The notes under the pieces were generated by a model. That model was not told the DNA's origin. It saw only the letters and a program-made list of their open reading frames with translations, and made no database searches. DNA of 64,000 nucleotides from Symsagittifera roscoffensis (Eukaryota; Xenacoelomorpha; Acoela; Convolutidae). Location of the stretch: contig NC_087068.1 of NCBI RefSeq assembly GCF_963678635.1, forward strand, positions 22,473,029 to 22,537,028. Reading direction: 5' to 3'. Shown one piece after another: positions 45,301-56,105 of the stretch (the stretch's first letter is position 1; the number at the start of each line of letters is the position of its first letter). The translations under genes were made by a program, and so were the position numbers.

Positions 45301-48300
45301 AATCGATAGTTTTACAAGATGGAATGCAGTCTCCTGTTCGCGAATTAAAATTTGAATACACTGAAATTTTGGAATGTATAGATATCTTTCTTCCCTTCAG
45401 TGATAAACAGTTGTTGATCCTTGGCATCCCATCCTTTTGATTGAATCTTCATTATAACTTTTCCAATGATATTTATCGTACTCCCGAAGCCCTGATTTGC
45501 TTTTTTCGTGAACTCGTCGACTGCTTCTATCTTTAGAAATCTGTCTCTTTTTTTTCAATTCATGAAGTAGGTCTTTCTTCATAACCGAAACCCGACTTGC
45601 TGAATCGATTCGTGTTTCAGTAAAGGAGGGCTTAATTTTTCCCAATGATACCATAAGTGACTTTTTCAGTTCCAGACCTTCATGATTGAATACAGTTCTC
45701 ACTCCTCCTTCGATTTTGTCGTTCACCGCTTTTACTTGATTGTCAATGTCTACCGCTAAGACTAGGAAGTCTTCCAGGTCAATTTCAAACTCGGGATTAT
45801 CCTGTGGGTTGGCCCTGTAATTTTCTGGTTCGGGTAGTGAATTTTGAGCAACTATATTAATTCGTGTTCTGGCTGCACTTCTACAATGTTTGGCGAAATG
45901 ACCTTTGCGCCCACGCGTGTTACAGCTCCTATCTCTAGCAGGACATGATGTAAGGTGTCCCTTTTTGAACTGTTGACCACAATTTCGACATATATTACTT
46001 TCTACAATATTTACAGTTGGTTCGTTTTTTACACGTTGAGGTTTTTGTACAGGATTATATACAGGAAATTTCAAGTACTCTTGATGTATCTTTGTACCTT
46101 TCTCATGAGCAAGTACATATGCCAGCACGTTTTCTAGGGTCAACTATTCGATGCATAGTTGTTTTTTTTTGAATCTCGACTTTTCGCATATTTGTGATAA
46201 AAATATCTCTAACTGATTCTGCCTCAAGCTCGCCCAGTTAACAATTTTTTGCCAGTTCCGAGAGTTTCCTGGAATTTTTCGAATGTCTCGTCATCTTTCT
46301 GCATTCGGCCAAGAAATTTGTATCTCTCGTAGGTCAGGTTTGTAGTTACAGTGAACGTTGTTTTTAGTAGATCCCAAAATTCTGCGAAATTTATGTCCAG
46401 TTTTCTTTTATGTGAAAAGCATTTTGTCCTTCTCTCCCGAGTGCCAAATACAATTGTGACCTTTACTTCTTGTCGATATCGCCGATCTGAAGTCCATTAA
46501 ACTTCGCGTTGTCTTCTGCTTTTCTCCTCACCTCTTCGTGGTAGACTTGTAGGGCTTGTTTGTGTCTATCTTCCTTTTCGGCCCGACTGGATTGATCATC
46601 AGAAGGTTCCGCTATTTCTGCGATGGGATATATTAGTTCGGGTCTCGCCGGAGTGTTAATCACGTCTTCGACATCCACCGAATCTTAAGCAATGATTGTT
46701 AATTGAAACTCTCTGACCATTTTTCCCAATCATATTGGTTCTCGTTTGATGCGTTATTCCAGAAAAGTTCTAGGCCTTGTTGGTTCGACTCTTTTGACTG
46801 CGCCATGTTAAAAAGTTGGATTAAGTTAGGTAACTAAGAATAATTAGGTTAACTTGAACTAAGACTAGTTTAAGACGTGATATGTTGGAGATCTCTACTA
46901 ACGGATAATAGACTTTTATCTAAGGCTAGATTAAAAGACGGTTTATTAGGACTACGCTAAGAGAATAAAACGGAGTTAAAAGGTTTAATTAAGATTGGTT
47001 GAGATAACGAGATTGTTTGCAAAAGAAACGATTAATGACTCCAACTTCAGATATGCCAGAAGTCGTTGCGCTTTTGGCAGGTGTTAACTAATTGACATAA
47101 GCGAATATGCAAAATAAAGTTTAAAAGGTCGCTAACAGTAATATCACTTTTGACTGGGCGTTTTTTTACATTACCAGATATAAATACGAGTTTATTGAGT
47201 TTTTATGAAAAGGGTGAAAGTAGCTCTTTAAATAGGGTTTTTTTGTTTTCAGGAAATTATCTGACTAATTGTTTCCTCTCAAATTTGATTTTATGCGCTT
47301 CGTATTTAATTTTTTAATAGCGGAATTTAATTTTTTTTTGTTTGCCACAAGCGAAAGTGGAAATGAAGTGATATCGACTTCGATTCAGAGCAGAGTTGAA
47401 ATTTTTAGTTTAAAGCAAAGTAATTCACATCACATTTGATAATTTCAATTTTGAAGTTTGTAGGAAAAGTAGTCATTTAGTTCTGGCGGGGTAAATTGAT
47501 AGTCATCGCCTGGCTTGGTTTTTCTTTTCATTTTTTAGCAGAATAAAAAAATTTGTCTGTTGACCGAGTTTTCTCATATGGATTAGTTTATCAGAAAAAT
47601 CAATGATCAAAGATTCTTGCAATTCGAAAAGCACTGAGGCCAAAATTTTTTTTCAGTGAAATGGTTCAAACATTTTTGTCGGCTTAGTAACCGATTCATA
47701 AGTTTTGTTTCCGTCGTAATGTTTTGTTTCAATATTATTCTACTGCTGATTACTAAATAATTTCCTTCTGCTAGCTTAGGATAATTTTTTCGAATAATTC
47801 CGCGATGGGATTTTCTTTCAGTTTTTTATCGGTTTGATTACCATGGTATGTTTGCAATAGATCGTAATTGGTGTCAAAAAGTGTTAAGCATTAAATATTC
47901 TGAAAACTCAAAAACCTTCAAATTGATACTTTTTGTCTATAAAACTCCAGTTCATGAAAAAAATTTACAGCTGTTCGCTGGCTTTACATAGCAGATAATT
48001 TTAATTTTTTCGTTAAGTGGAAAAGAACGGCGTTTTTTCAATTACATAAGCTAAGGTGTTTTTTTTAGGAAACTTCAGATTTCGTTCTTGCTCAGGTGTG
48101 ATTTCTGGCCATTAGACTTCTGTTTTTTTTTCAAGTCTACTCGAATTACGTTTTTATAAGGAGGACCAACTCTACGATTGAACAGAAAAGGTGTAAAAGT
48201 CAAGAAAAACGTGAATGAATTCTTATCTCAAAAATGAGATATAATTCAATGAATTGCAAACGTAAACAAAATTACCTATTGGTCCAGTTTTCTCTAAATA

Positions 48301-51300
48301 GGATAGAAAAAAAACTAAATTTTGTGAATCAAGCTCCACTATTGAACAGCAAAATGTCCAACTTTAAAAAATGGACTAAGTTGATGAAAAAAAACTTTTT
48401 CGATATGCATGTTTTTCACACATTTCCAAATTCACACTTTTACACAGTTTCTTCCACTTTTGATTTAATTTTAAATTCACTTCATTTCTTTGGTTGAAAG
48501 GAAGACTAACTTCATTATCGCCTAGCGAAATTAGAAAAATTGTGAAAAACGTTTTCGAGTTCCAGTTTTGAAAAGTGAAATTAGTTTTCAGTTTTCCCGG
48601 CGGAATAAAAAGTTTGTCTTTCGATCCAGTTTTTTTACTCTCGCGAAACGGGTGTAATAGTACGAACCTGCTTTTTCCAACCTAAATCTCCAAAAACGAA
48701 AATGGAAATGACGTGACATCGTTTTGATTCAGAGCAGAGTTCAAAATTTTAGTTTAAAGCAAAGTAATTCACATCACAATGTAACAATAAAGAAACCTCG
48801 ATTTCAGAAGCTTTCTAACTCGTTATAGCTCGCAGTTTTGTGAAATGCATATTTAATTCATAATGTGGCTTTATGATTTGCGATTTGTTACATGCAACGT
48901 TATTGTGGATGCCTTCTGTTTGTTATATTCAAAATTATTACTTGCAAAATTGAGTCTGTTTGTATTTGGTGCCACTTTTGCTGAATCGTTTATCGTATGA
49001 TTAATATTAACGTTATCTTTTCCCAATTGATTCTTGTGTTCAGTTTGTGTCAACAGTTGGGTTTGTAAATGGTGGTTTTGAATGGCGTGTGTTATTTGCG
49101 GTTTTTATGTGTTAATGAATGAAGTGATTTGTCACTTATCGAGGCGTGCTTTTTTCAGGAAAAATGTCTTAAAATTTCTTTATGCCCAAGTTTGATTTTT
49201 CGCAGTTTAAGTTTCGATTTTGTTAAGTTAAATTCAAATTCATTTGCTTTGTTCAAAAAAAATGCAAAATTTTGTAGCATGAAAATGCCTGAATCGATTA
49301 TTTTCAAACTTAACTAAAAATAACCTATTGAGGTTTATCTCATTACTTTTTTTTGCTTAGTTTTATGGGGATTTAAATTTGACTTGATATGTAATTTTTT
49401 GTTTTCCTTGCTCATTGACTCAATTTCGATTATTTGGTGGCTGAATTTAACTTGTATTCATTCTATTTGTTTTATGGCAAGGAAAATGTCAATTCCGAAA
49501 TATTGCAGACGAGTGATTCTCAATCACGAGATTCGAGTCGCATCTGGTTTTCAGAAATTAGGTTTTATTGAACAAAACATTTTTCACTGATTCAAGTTCA
49601 ATGTTTTTGTTCAGAAAACTTCAAAAAACTTCGATCTTTGTAAAAACTGAGCTGTTTTGTAAAATTTAAGCTTAAGGGGAAATGTCATTCCAAATCTTAA
49701 AAAAAAACCTTGTTAGTTTTTAGTCGTTACCGCAATTTCATCTGTTGAACATTTTTTGTTAATCACCTAAGTTATAGATGTATAAGTATTAGCATGCTAT
49801 CTTTATAAATAGCTTTTTTGTTGTAACAGCAAAATCAAAAATTAAATTTTTTGATGGACAGAAAAACTATTTTGAAAAAACTCTGGAAATAAAATGGAAC
49901 GTAGTCACTACATTTTCTGTTTGTATTATCTTCACTCTTAGGAAACATTTGAAGCTCGTTGTTGTCGAAAAAGTCCCAACTGGCAAGGTTTCAGAATGTT
50001 TTTAGGTGGTATATAAACCGACCAAAATTGCGTAATTGTTACATAATAGTTATGTAACATTTCTATAACAGTTAAGAAAACTTGGCTGGTTATATACTCT
50101 GCGCATTTTAAGCTGCTTTACTGCATTCACGGGATATAAAAGTTGCAACTTTTAGTTTTCAAGCGATAAGATGAACGAAAATTTTTTCACGTTGATTTCT
50201 CCAACCACTAGAGATTTATGGCTGAAATTTTGCCCCAAGATGGATGAAATTGTTAATTAAGTTATGGCCGGATAAAAAAACCGTAAAAAGTTGTTTTCAG
50301 TGCGCTGTTTGACAATTTTATTAGAGAGTGCCAAAAAGGTGTTCTTAGAGCCAGATAACCCGTAAACAGCAGAAGACGTTTGAAACTTTTGACACAAAAT
50401 TATTAGTTGGAAAGCTACGGGTTTTGACTAGGGCCTCATATAGGTTTTCCCTTGGTTAAAAAGGAACACAAAAAATTTTTCTGCTACGAAACTGAAGTTA
50501 ACTCAGAGTTTAAGGGCTTAACTTCTGTCTAAGACCTGAACACGTTTTCTATTTCTGATTTATGTGAAAAGAAACCTATGAGGGCGTACCTTGGACCCTA
50601 AGCTTCACAACGAATAAATTTAAATCCAATGTTTTAAACATCTTTTGCTGTTTACGGGTTTATTGGCTCTAAGAACACCATTCTGAATCTCACTGATTAA
50701 ATGGCCAAATAACGCCTTCAAAACAACTGTTTACGGTTTTTATCCGGCTGTAATCTGTTAAACAATTTCAGCCATTAATGTCTAGTAGTTGTAAAGAAAA
50801 CTTAGAGACTGTACTTAGAGGCTGGTTTGCTTACACTCGATTTTTTCGAAGTTAGAAGAAATCGAATAAGCGATCATTGCTTTTTTACGATCTTATCCTT
50901 CTCTGCCCTCTTACATTGCGTACCTGAAGTTATATCCCAACCAGAAGTTGCGGTAATCCAGTAATGACGCCACAAAATTCCATTCCTCCACCCCAGAAGT
51001 GTGTGATCCATCCCACAAAAAGCCGTTACCGTACGCGCAATATTCCTGGGCTCCAAGGAAGGCCATCGGAGTTTCACGCCAGAAATACCTTTAAGTTCAA
51101 ACTCAATCATAATTTAAATGAAATTTTTTCATATCAATACTTATGGTTGAGACAGCCCAGTTCCTACGGTTATCTACTAGCCCGTCAAAATGTCAGCTAG
51201 AACATCATACTTCTAACTAATTTGTATCATAGTTCATCATAATTAATTGGAGATAAATAATTGAATAATGGTCAATGAAGATATGTCTGATTCCGTCATC

Positions 51301-54300
51301 GGGCTGATTCTGAATTTGTTTTTCTTAACTCTAGAAGCAAGCGAACGCTTAATTTTGTGGCCTTTTTAAATATTAAAAAATCTTGTAAGATTGTCACAGC
51401 TTAGTTAACCTTGAGTAGTTAACCTCCGGGTTAGGCCTTTGGCTGGTTAACTAAAAAGTAGCTTAAAAATTAAACAGCGCAAAACTAAAGTTACCGTAGT
51501 CAGGGGCTTATCTAGGATTTTCGCGAGGGGGGTTGACTTTTTTTTGGGTCGGCCGAATTGATTTTCCGAGTTCTTCCAAATTACCATTAAGACCTCACTT
51601 AGGCACTTTTTGGAAAATGTCCAAAAAATCGTGTTTTTTCGGCGCGCGCTCTCCCCTTAAAGTTAGTATATTTTGGCGCCTTTAGAAGGATAGAAAAATG
51701 GATATCTCAAAAAAGTACAAAGTGGGGACCCTTTGGGTCGGCAGGGGGTCGAATCCCTGAGGGGGGGGGGCGTGCGCCCCGCCCTACCTAAAGCAACCCC
51801 TGGCCGTAGTAGTTTTTTTTACCGCTGGTGGGTGAAAACGGTTACTGTCAAAAAGTGCTTGGATGACGAATTTTCAAATTTTGTTGAAAAGAATAAACAG
51901 CCCCCCCCCCCAACACCCCAGTCCTCTATTTAACTATTTTTTAAAAAGTTTTTATAAAATCTCCCGACCAATTCTGTTTCTATGAACCACATATTCGTAG
52001 GACATAACCACATGCATACCCCTTTAGAATCTCAGTCTCAGGTTCGTCCAGCAGACACTTGTCCTGTCCACCGTGAGCAGAGATGCTGCACTGCCTCTCT
52101 CTGAAGGATATCCACACACTCAAAAACTCATCTAAATCCTTCTCCTCCATGTACACCCACTCTCCAATGCTGTCCATTCGCTTCTGGTTCATTGCACAGT
52201 CGCCTGGCATTTCATCGTCCTAAATTTTATATCAACGTTGTAAGAAATCTCGTGGCTATTTAGCGTGATAGTTCCTCAAGCTAGTAACGAAAAATTAAAA
52301 CACCACTATAGTTAGTAGTAATGTCCCGCAATGAGAAAAAAGGGTTAAACCGATTTTAGTATCAAAAAGGTATTCAGAAAAAATATGAATTTGGATCAAT
52401 TTCAAATCGATTGAAGTTGATCGCATTTCAAACCGGTGAAAACCCCATTTGAATCGATTCTGAATCAACTTAAATTGATCTCATTTCAAAATGTGAAAAA
52501 TCATTTTGTATTGATTCTAAATCGATTGAAATCCATCCTTTTCTCTATATGGCTTTGTTTTCAAGACAATATAAATTGATTTAAATCATTTTGATATTTT
52601 TTTCCGCCAATTTTTATACTTATTTTTATTACGCTTGCAATAAGCAAGCTTTATCAAACTGAATAAATACTTTTTTTTAACAATTTTTAACAATTAATTT
52701 TTTATATACTGGTTAACAACTAGTTTAACAAAATCAGTTGAATCAATTATTTTCAATTTTCTTCTTTTCTCCACTTCTCTTGTTACCTTCTCTTATCGTG
52801 ATCCAGGTATCTTCTTCCATGGCCTGGAAGCAAAGCAGTAGCCTTTGTACCCTAAGGTCTGGGGTTCGAGTCGTGGCCCGATCTTGTTTTGTTCAGTATC
52901 AAATTTTCATAATTTTTTTTTCGGTTCAGTTGGTGTTTGCTCAAAGATGGTTGGCTTTGTTGCCACATCATTGATTTTTTTTTGCAGAAACTTTCATTGT
53001 AGTTGCAAGTGCAATTGTTGTCCATTGTTGTTGAGGTGGGACTTTTTTGATGAACTCAAGTTTTGCTTCGGCTCAAATTGTGTCTGCTCAAAAATTGTCG
53101 GCTTTGTTTCTTTTCGTAAATTTTGTTCCGTTGTTGCTGATTTAAAAATCAAATGTCTGAAATGTTTGAGTGGAATGAACTTCTATCGAGACATATGAAA
53201 ATTTATATGACCTAGTTTTTGTTTAAAAAGTTTTCATTTTCGGCTTTTTATGTTTTTATTTTATGTTAGTGTTGCATCGCAAATGGTGCGAAGCTCCGCT
53301 TTGCCTCTGTGTACAAGTTATAATTGAAAATTTTAATGTATGCTTTTCAGTTACTTTTAAGTTCTAACTGATCTGAAAAAAAAATTGAAGATAAACCTGT
53401 AGCGGATTTGAGGGTGACGCATCCTGCCCTTCAAGGATTTGACCCCCTGTCGTCCTAAAGATTCTCTTTTTGTATTTTTTCGATCCAAATTTTTTTCTAT
53501 GGGCGCCGTTTCTATGCTGCAGGATGTAAGAGCTAGGGAAGCCGAGCAAGTGGTCGCTACTTGCTATCGCCGCATTTTAATCCAAATTGAAAGATTTGCG
53601 GGTTGCCGCTTTTCTTAAATTTTGCGAGTTGTCTTTTGTTGCAAGATGTTGCGGTACCGCGAAAACTTGCAGAGAAAGACAACTCGCAAAATAAAGCCCA
53701 CCACAGAGGGTTATCATGCAAAAAATTTGCAAGATTATTTAAAAGATGATGCAGCTTTTTTATGATTTTATTGCTGGATTCTTGCAAGATGCTGCAAATT
53801 ATTCGCGTTGCGAAATAACCTTTTTTAAGCAAGTTTTTTTTTAATTTCGTCAATTTTTGTAGGAAAAACAGCTTTACGCGAAGACAACCTTTAACGTTCT
53901 TGAAACGAGCTAAAAATAGGGCCACTTATTTGAAAGACTCAGTTCGGGGAAAATGATCATTTTTGAATTTAGTGCAAAGTTTTTTTTAACATTAGTTTAA
54001 AATTGAAAAACTGCTTGGTTAAGTAATATATACCCGTATGCTCTTCGCGATGCCGCTTTCATTGCACGTCGGCTTTGTTTCCAGCAGCATTCCTCCGTAC
54101 AAGCAGTGCTCGGATTCTTTCAGTGAGTTTCGAACTGCGAGATCAAATGCATCAATTTCGTTCAAGTAGCAGAATCTCTTGTGGCAGAAATTGAAGGATT
54201 TACAGGCAGGTGTAAGATTGCACGAAGAAGCACAACTGGCGCGTGTCGGCTTCTCGAGAAACTTCAAATCTGGAACGTGTAACTCGTAACCGGTTCTCAT

Positions 54301-54319
54301 GTCATTGAATGATATGAAT
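39138..54319 (-). CDS. PAN/Apple plus C-type lectin protein, four exons (5' end missing)
   Basis: Minus-strand exons 54319-54034, 52219-52020, 51088-50924 and 39363-39138 join in phases 0, 2, 2 with GT-AG introns and end at TGA. Exon 1 here is a PAN/Apple-like module with CASSC...CKSFNFC...CYLN. Exon 2 is a linker with three cysteines. Exons 3-4 form a C-type lectin domain (FLGAQEYC, FWLGYNF, WQFG...GCVLF, CFEEINVICEI). The Ca-site motifs EPN or QPD and WND are absent, so classical sugar binding is doubtful. The product is probably secreted or cell-surface, but the exon with a signal peptide was not found. Which ligand it binds is unknown. The last intron, 11.6 kb, is packed with transposons. 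Confidence 0.8.
39511..39770 (+). repeat. tRNA-like SINE family, copy 2
   Basis: Head tggcctagaggcaacgcg with a B box (gcggttcgaccccc) and the same T-rich body as the copy at 38088, ending near gtagatgcaagtg. It lies in the last intron of the lectin gene. Confidence 0.7.
40141..40770 (+). pseudogene. hAT transposase N-terminal part with BED finger
   Basis: It starts MPRQKKDVWYSF. A BED-type finger (CKTC ... HMRDC, residues about 21-44) is followed by an Asp/Ser/Thr linker and the first part of the RNase H-like core, including LAIDGWSTLTN with the first catalytic Asp. It then meets the deletion joint near 40770 and goes out of frame. Confidence 0.88.
40770..41135 (+). pseudogene. hAT transposase C-terminal dimerisation domain
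   Basis: Another frame from the N-terminal part. It reads AWWRSGLRLGF ... SSSAGLERCFSTLGLTYGKLRSSLG, the signature of the hAT family dimerisation region, and ends QLNE before TGA. The rest of the core, with the second Asp and the Glu, is missing. Confidence 0.88.
41691..41790 (+). pseudogene. Decayed copy of zinc-finger exon 5, split by a Gypsy element
   Basis: It matches 33509-33605: CATTCGAGTGCAAAGTGTGT, the finger 10 codons with substitutions, then an in-frame TAA and the start of intron 5. The match resumes at 47156 on the far side of the LTR element. It lies within the lectin gene's last intron, on the opposite strand to that gene. Confidence 0.85.
41791..42101 (-). repeat. Gypsy element 3' LTR
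   Basis: 311 bp, nearly colinear with 46806-47155 except for a differing block near its left end. Just inside is the purine-rich (minus strand) CGCGGGGAATG, the likely polypurine tract. A 22-bp direct repeat (agtatgctaaggcaaggggg) sits just beyond at about 42150-42200. Confidence 0.88.
43316..43848 (-). pseudogene. Basic region downstream of the Gypsy integrase
   Basis: Two minus-strand frames, one Lys/Arg-rich (RKKNQLVKFYATKGPRK) and one acidic. They are likely C-terminal extension or accessory sequence of the pol or a third ORF. No domain is recognised. Confidence 0.4.
44172..45427 (-). pseudogene. Gypsy integrase, two frames
   Basis: 45427-44789 holds the H2C2-type finger region with RTTMLHRLHEAHPSQFAMK and WWPKIYREI. 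44480-44172 holds GDHRATGLVERLIRTIKKRL, the end of the integrase catalytic core with its Glu. The piece between is shifted. It is preceded by sequence continuous with gag-protease, showing where the polymerase was lost (about 45400-45430). Confidence 0.82.
45397..46143 (-). pseudogene. Gypsy gag zinc knuckle and protease remnant
   Basis: It contains CRNCGQQF...GHLTSCPA and CNTRGRKGHFAKHC, paired zinc knuckles of the CCHC kind (one Cys replaced by Arg). It continues through an acidic stretch into a protease-like segment (ETRIDSASRVSVM), where the catalytic DSG/DTG triad is altered to DSA. Confidence 0.78.
46463..46678 (-). pseudogene. Gypsy gag 5' fragment
   Basis: Charged 71-codon frame just inside the 5' LTR, in the position of gag. 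No motif. Confidence 0.4.
46806..47155 (-). repeat. Gypsy element 5' LTR
   Basis: 350 bp. Next to it on the inside, minus strand, is TGGCGCAGTC, matching the complement of a tRNA 3' end (GACTGCGCCA). Confidence 0.88.
47156..48000 (+). repeat. Right part of the duplicated exon 5/intron 5 block
   Basis: From GGGCGTTTTTTTACA the sequence follows intron 5 from 33600 to about 34600 at reduced identity, including gtaattcacatcacat and the ctgttgaccgagttttctc phrase. Another partial copy of the same block lies at about 48600-48790. Confidence 0.7.
48000..50190. other. AT-rich intronic DNA with dispersed repeats
   Basis: The phrase cctattggtccagttttctc recurs at about 48277 and a variant at about 48615. 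A 21-bp palindrome (gttacat-aatagtt-atgtaac) lies at 50038-50058, inside a weak inverted repeat (gtatataaaccgaccaa at about 50010 and its near-complement at about 50085). No gene was seen. Confidence 0.5.
50191..50800. repeat. Fold-back element with arms of about 250 bp
   Basis: The left arm 50191-50460 and the right arm 50565-50800 are imperfect reverse complements. Shared stretches include atggctgaaatt, ggccggataaaaa, ggtgttcttagagcc, acccgtaaacagca and cctcataggttt. It is a probable non-autonomous transposon of unknown superfamily. It lies 120 bp from a lectin exon. Confidence 0.8.
50924..51088 (-). CDS. C-type lectin gene, exon encoding first half of the domain
   Basis: 165 bp on the minus strand, acceptor TTAAAG, donor GTACGC. 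It reads YFWRETPMAFLGAQEYC ... WNFVASLLDYRNFWLGYNF, holding the first domain cysteine and the conserved WLG. Phase 2 at both ends fits its neighbours. The true frame differs from the longest open frame here. Confidence 0.85.
51089..52019 (-). other. Lectin gene intron with G and C runs
   Basis: 931 bp. A run of ten G lies near 51763 and a run of C near 51901. No gene was seen. Confidence 0.6.
52020..52219 (-). CDS. C-type lectin gene, linker exon
   Basis: 200 bp, acceptor AATTTAG, donor GTATGC, phase 0 to 2. It reads DDEMPGDCAMNQKRM ... RQCSISAHGGQDKC. The cysteines could continue the PAN module's disulphide pattern. It joins in frame to the lectin half-domain. Confidence 0.82.
52340..52620. 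repeat. Degenerate AATCGATT-rich array
   Basis: Irregular repeats of words such as aaatcgattgaaattgatc in the intron. A similar cryptic pattern occurs at 55640-55830, and a (TATAATCT)n run at about 55190-55245. Confidence 0.55.
52808..53010 (+). repeat. tRNA-like SINE family, copy 3
   Basis: Head tggcctggaagcaaagcag with a B box (gggttcgagtc) and the same body (ggctttgttgccacatca, gtagttgcaagtg) as the copies at 38088 and 39511. It lies in a lectin gene intron. Confidence 0.68.
54034..54319 (-). CDS. PAN/Apple domain exon of the lectin gene
   Basis: 286 bp, acceptor TTTTTTTTAG, donor GTATAT. Its first base completes a codon begun in an upstream exon that I could not find. It reads FISFNDMRTGYELHVPDLKFLEKPTRASC... 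with the C-x3-C, CKSFNFC and FCYLN spacing of PAN/Apple modules. PAN domains mediate protein or carbohydrate contacts outside the cell. Confidence 0.82.
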
Positions 54320-56105
54320 CTAAAAAAAACAAGATTGACAAGTTGCTCAGATCGTTCTGACAAATTTAACATCTTCATTGATTTTTTTCGGATGTTTTTG
54401 CTGCTTCTATAAAAAACATCCATATTCACAAGTCTTCACAAAGTTGGCGCTCGGAACAACATGATTAATTAGTTACTGTGCATTAGCACACAATTTTCCG
54501 ATCACAGAAGTTTGTGAAGAGAATTAGAGGAAATGAAGTATTGAAAGAGGGGGCTTGAAGTTTATAAATGCCATGTATGCTGTTTGTTCCGACCCTTGAA
54601 AATGGGGAGGATCTTTTTAAAAGGGGTGTTTTTTTTGTGTTTTCCACGCAAAAACAGGTACCAAAAACAGTTATCGGACTGGCTCGATTGATCATCATTT
54701 TGAAACCATTTTAGACGTAATTCGAATGACACTGTAAAACTTTCAAAAAATTTTACCTATGCCGAGAAAAACCGGTTGTATAGTTTTGATTTTTTGTCCT
54801 TTTTTTGACCAAAAAAGGTTTGTAACAGGCTTGTAAAAACGCTTGTAGCGCTTTCTTAAAAATAAGAATTTTAAGAACAAGCAAAAAAGTTCTGCGAAAA
54901 ATTTGAAAAAATTTTCGCAAATGTTGTAGAAATTTTAAATATATATATATTTAGTTCACGTGGAAAACTGTTGTCAAAGGTACTCAATTTATTTTTTGTA
55001 TCGAAGCTCAAAGTTTTTGTAGATTCACAGATCACACCAAAAACACAAAACGACGCTTTTTGAACGAAAAAGGTTGTAGTTTTTTTTAATGAAAACTAGG
55101 TCGGAACATTCTGTCCTACTTATACACCAAACAGTTATCCTCGTTATTATTTGATTTTTTTTAGGATTGGTCAACAGAAAATGTATAATTATTTCTTATA
55201 ATCTCTTATAATTTATTATAATCTATTATAATATACTATAATGTTTTTTTTCGGCCAAAAATCTCTAAAAGTGAGATGACTTGTCACTCTTTGGTTCATC
55301 GGAACACAAAAATCTACCACGAAACAAAAATTTCAAGGAGATCACTTCATTTTAGTTGAAACAATCCCGCGGTAGACGAAATCTAATTCTTCTATATAAA
55401 TCATGAAACTAAAACTTTGCTCTGATATTTTGGTAGTGAAAAAAACTTTAAATGTTCATCATGAAACGACTATAATCAAGAAAAAATTAAATAATAAAAA
55501 CGAAATAAAATTTAATTGATTTGAAATCTGTTAAAACAATTTTCCCATTTTTCACATGAGCCTTTGTCTACAAAAAGCATAAAATCTAGGCAATTCAGGT
55601 GCAATGTCGAAGACAAAATGGGCAAACCAAAAGGATTGTAAACTATAATCGACAATAATAGATTTTTTCTGCAAAAACGATTTAGAAAATTCGATATAAA
55701 TAATCGATTATAATGTAATATAATTGATTATAATTGGTTTTAAAAAAAGAGATTATAATCGATTAATAATTCATTAAAATCAATTTTTTCAATTTTTGTA
55801 AGACTGGTACTAAAATCAATTTATAATCGATTTCTAACGCTTGAAACCGGATGCGGGGACCGTTTGATTGGTGAGGAGGTCAGATCCTTGAAGTAAGGAA
55901 GGCCTCCGCCTCCAGCCCTCTCCCACTAAGCCGCACCTGTATTAAATCCTTTGCAGGCTGATTCAAACGACAATAAAAAAGCACAAGAACAACTGCTATT
56001 CAACATGCCTATAATACTATGACCATGGACTACACCCAAGTTCTTTCTTTCGTTCAGATCCTTCAATCAATTACGCACGAAACTACTTTAATTTAAAAAA
56101 AGAAG
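54320..56105. other. AT-rich stretch, no exon found
   Basis: The missing 5' exon of the lectin gene should lie here or further right, but I see no convincing candidate. It contains simple TATAAT-type repeats at 55190-55245. Confidence 0.45.

Larger units (their letters stand above)
41791..47155 (-). mobile_element. Gypsy-type LTR retrotransposon lacking reverse transcriptase
   Basis: Long terminal repeats 41791-42101 and 46806-47155 start TGTTAAAAAGTTGG and end near TTTTGAC. GGGCG flanks both sides (41786-41790, 47156-47160) as a 5-bp target duplication. On the minus strand TGGCGCAGTC follows the 5' LTR as a likely primer-binding site. Gag zinc knuckle, protease remnant and integrase are present in order. 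The reverse transcriptase and RNase H expected between protease and integrase are absent. Confidence 0.9.
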
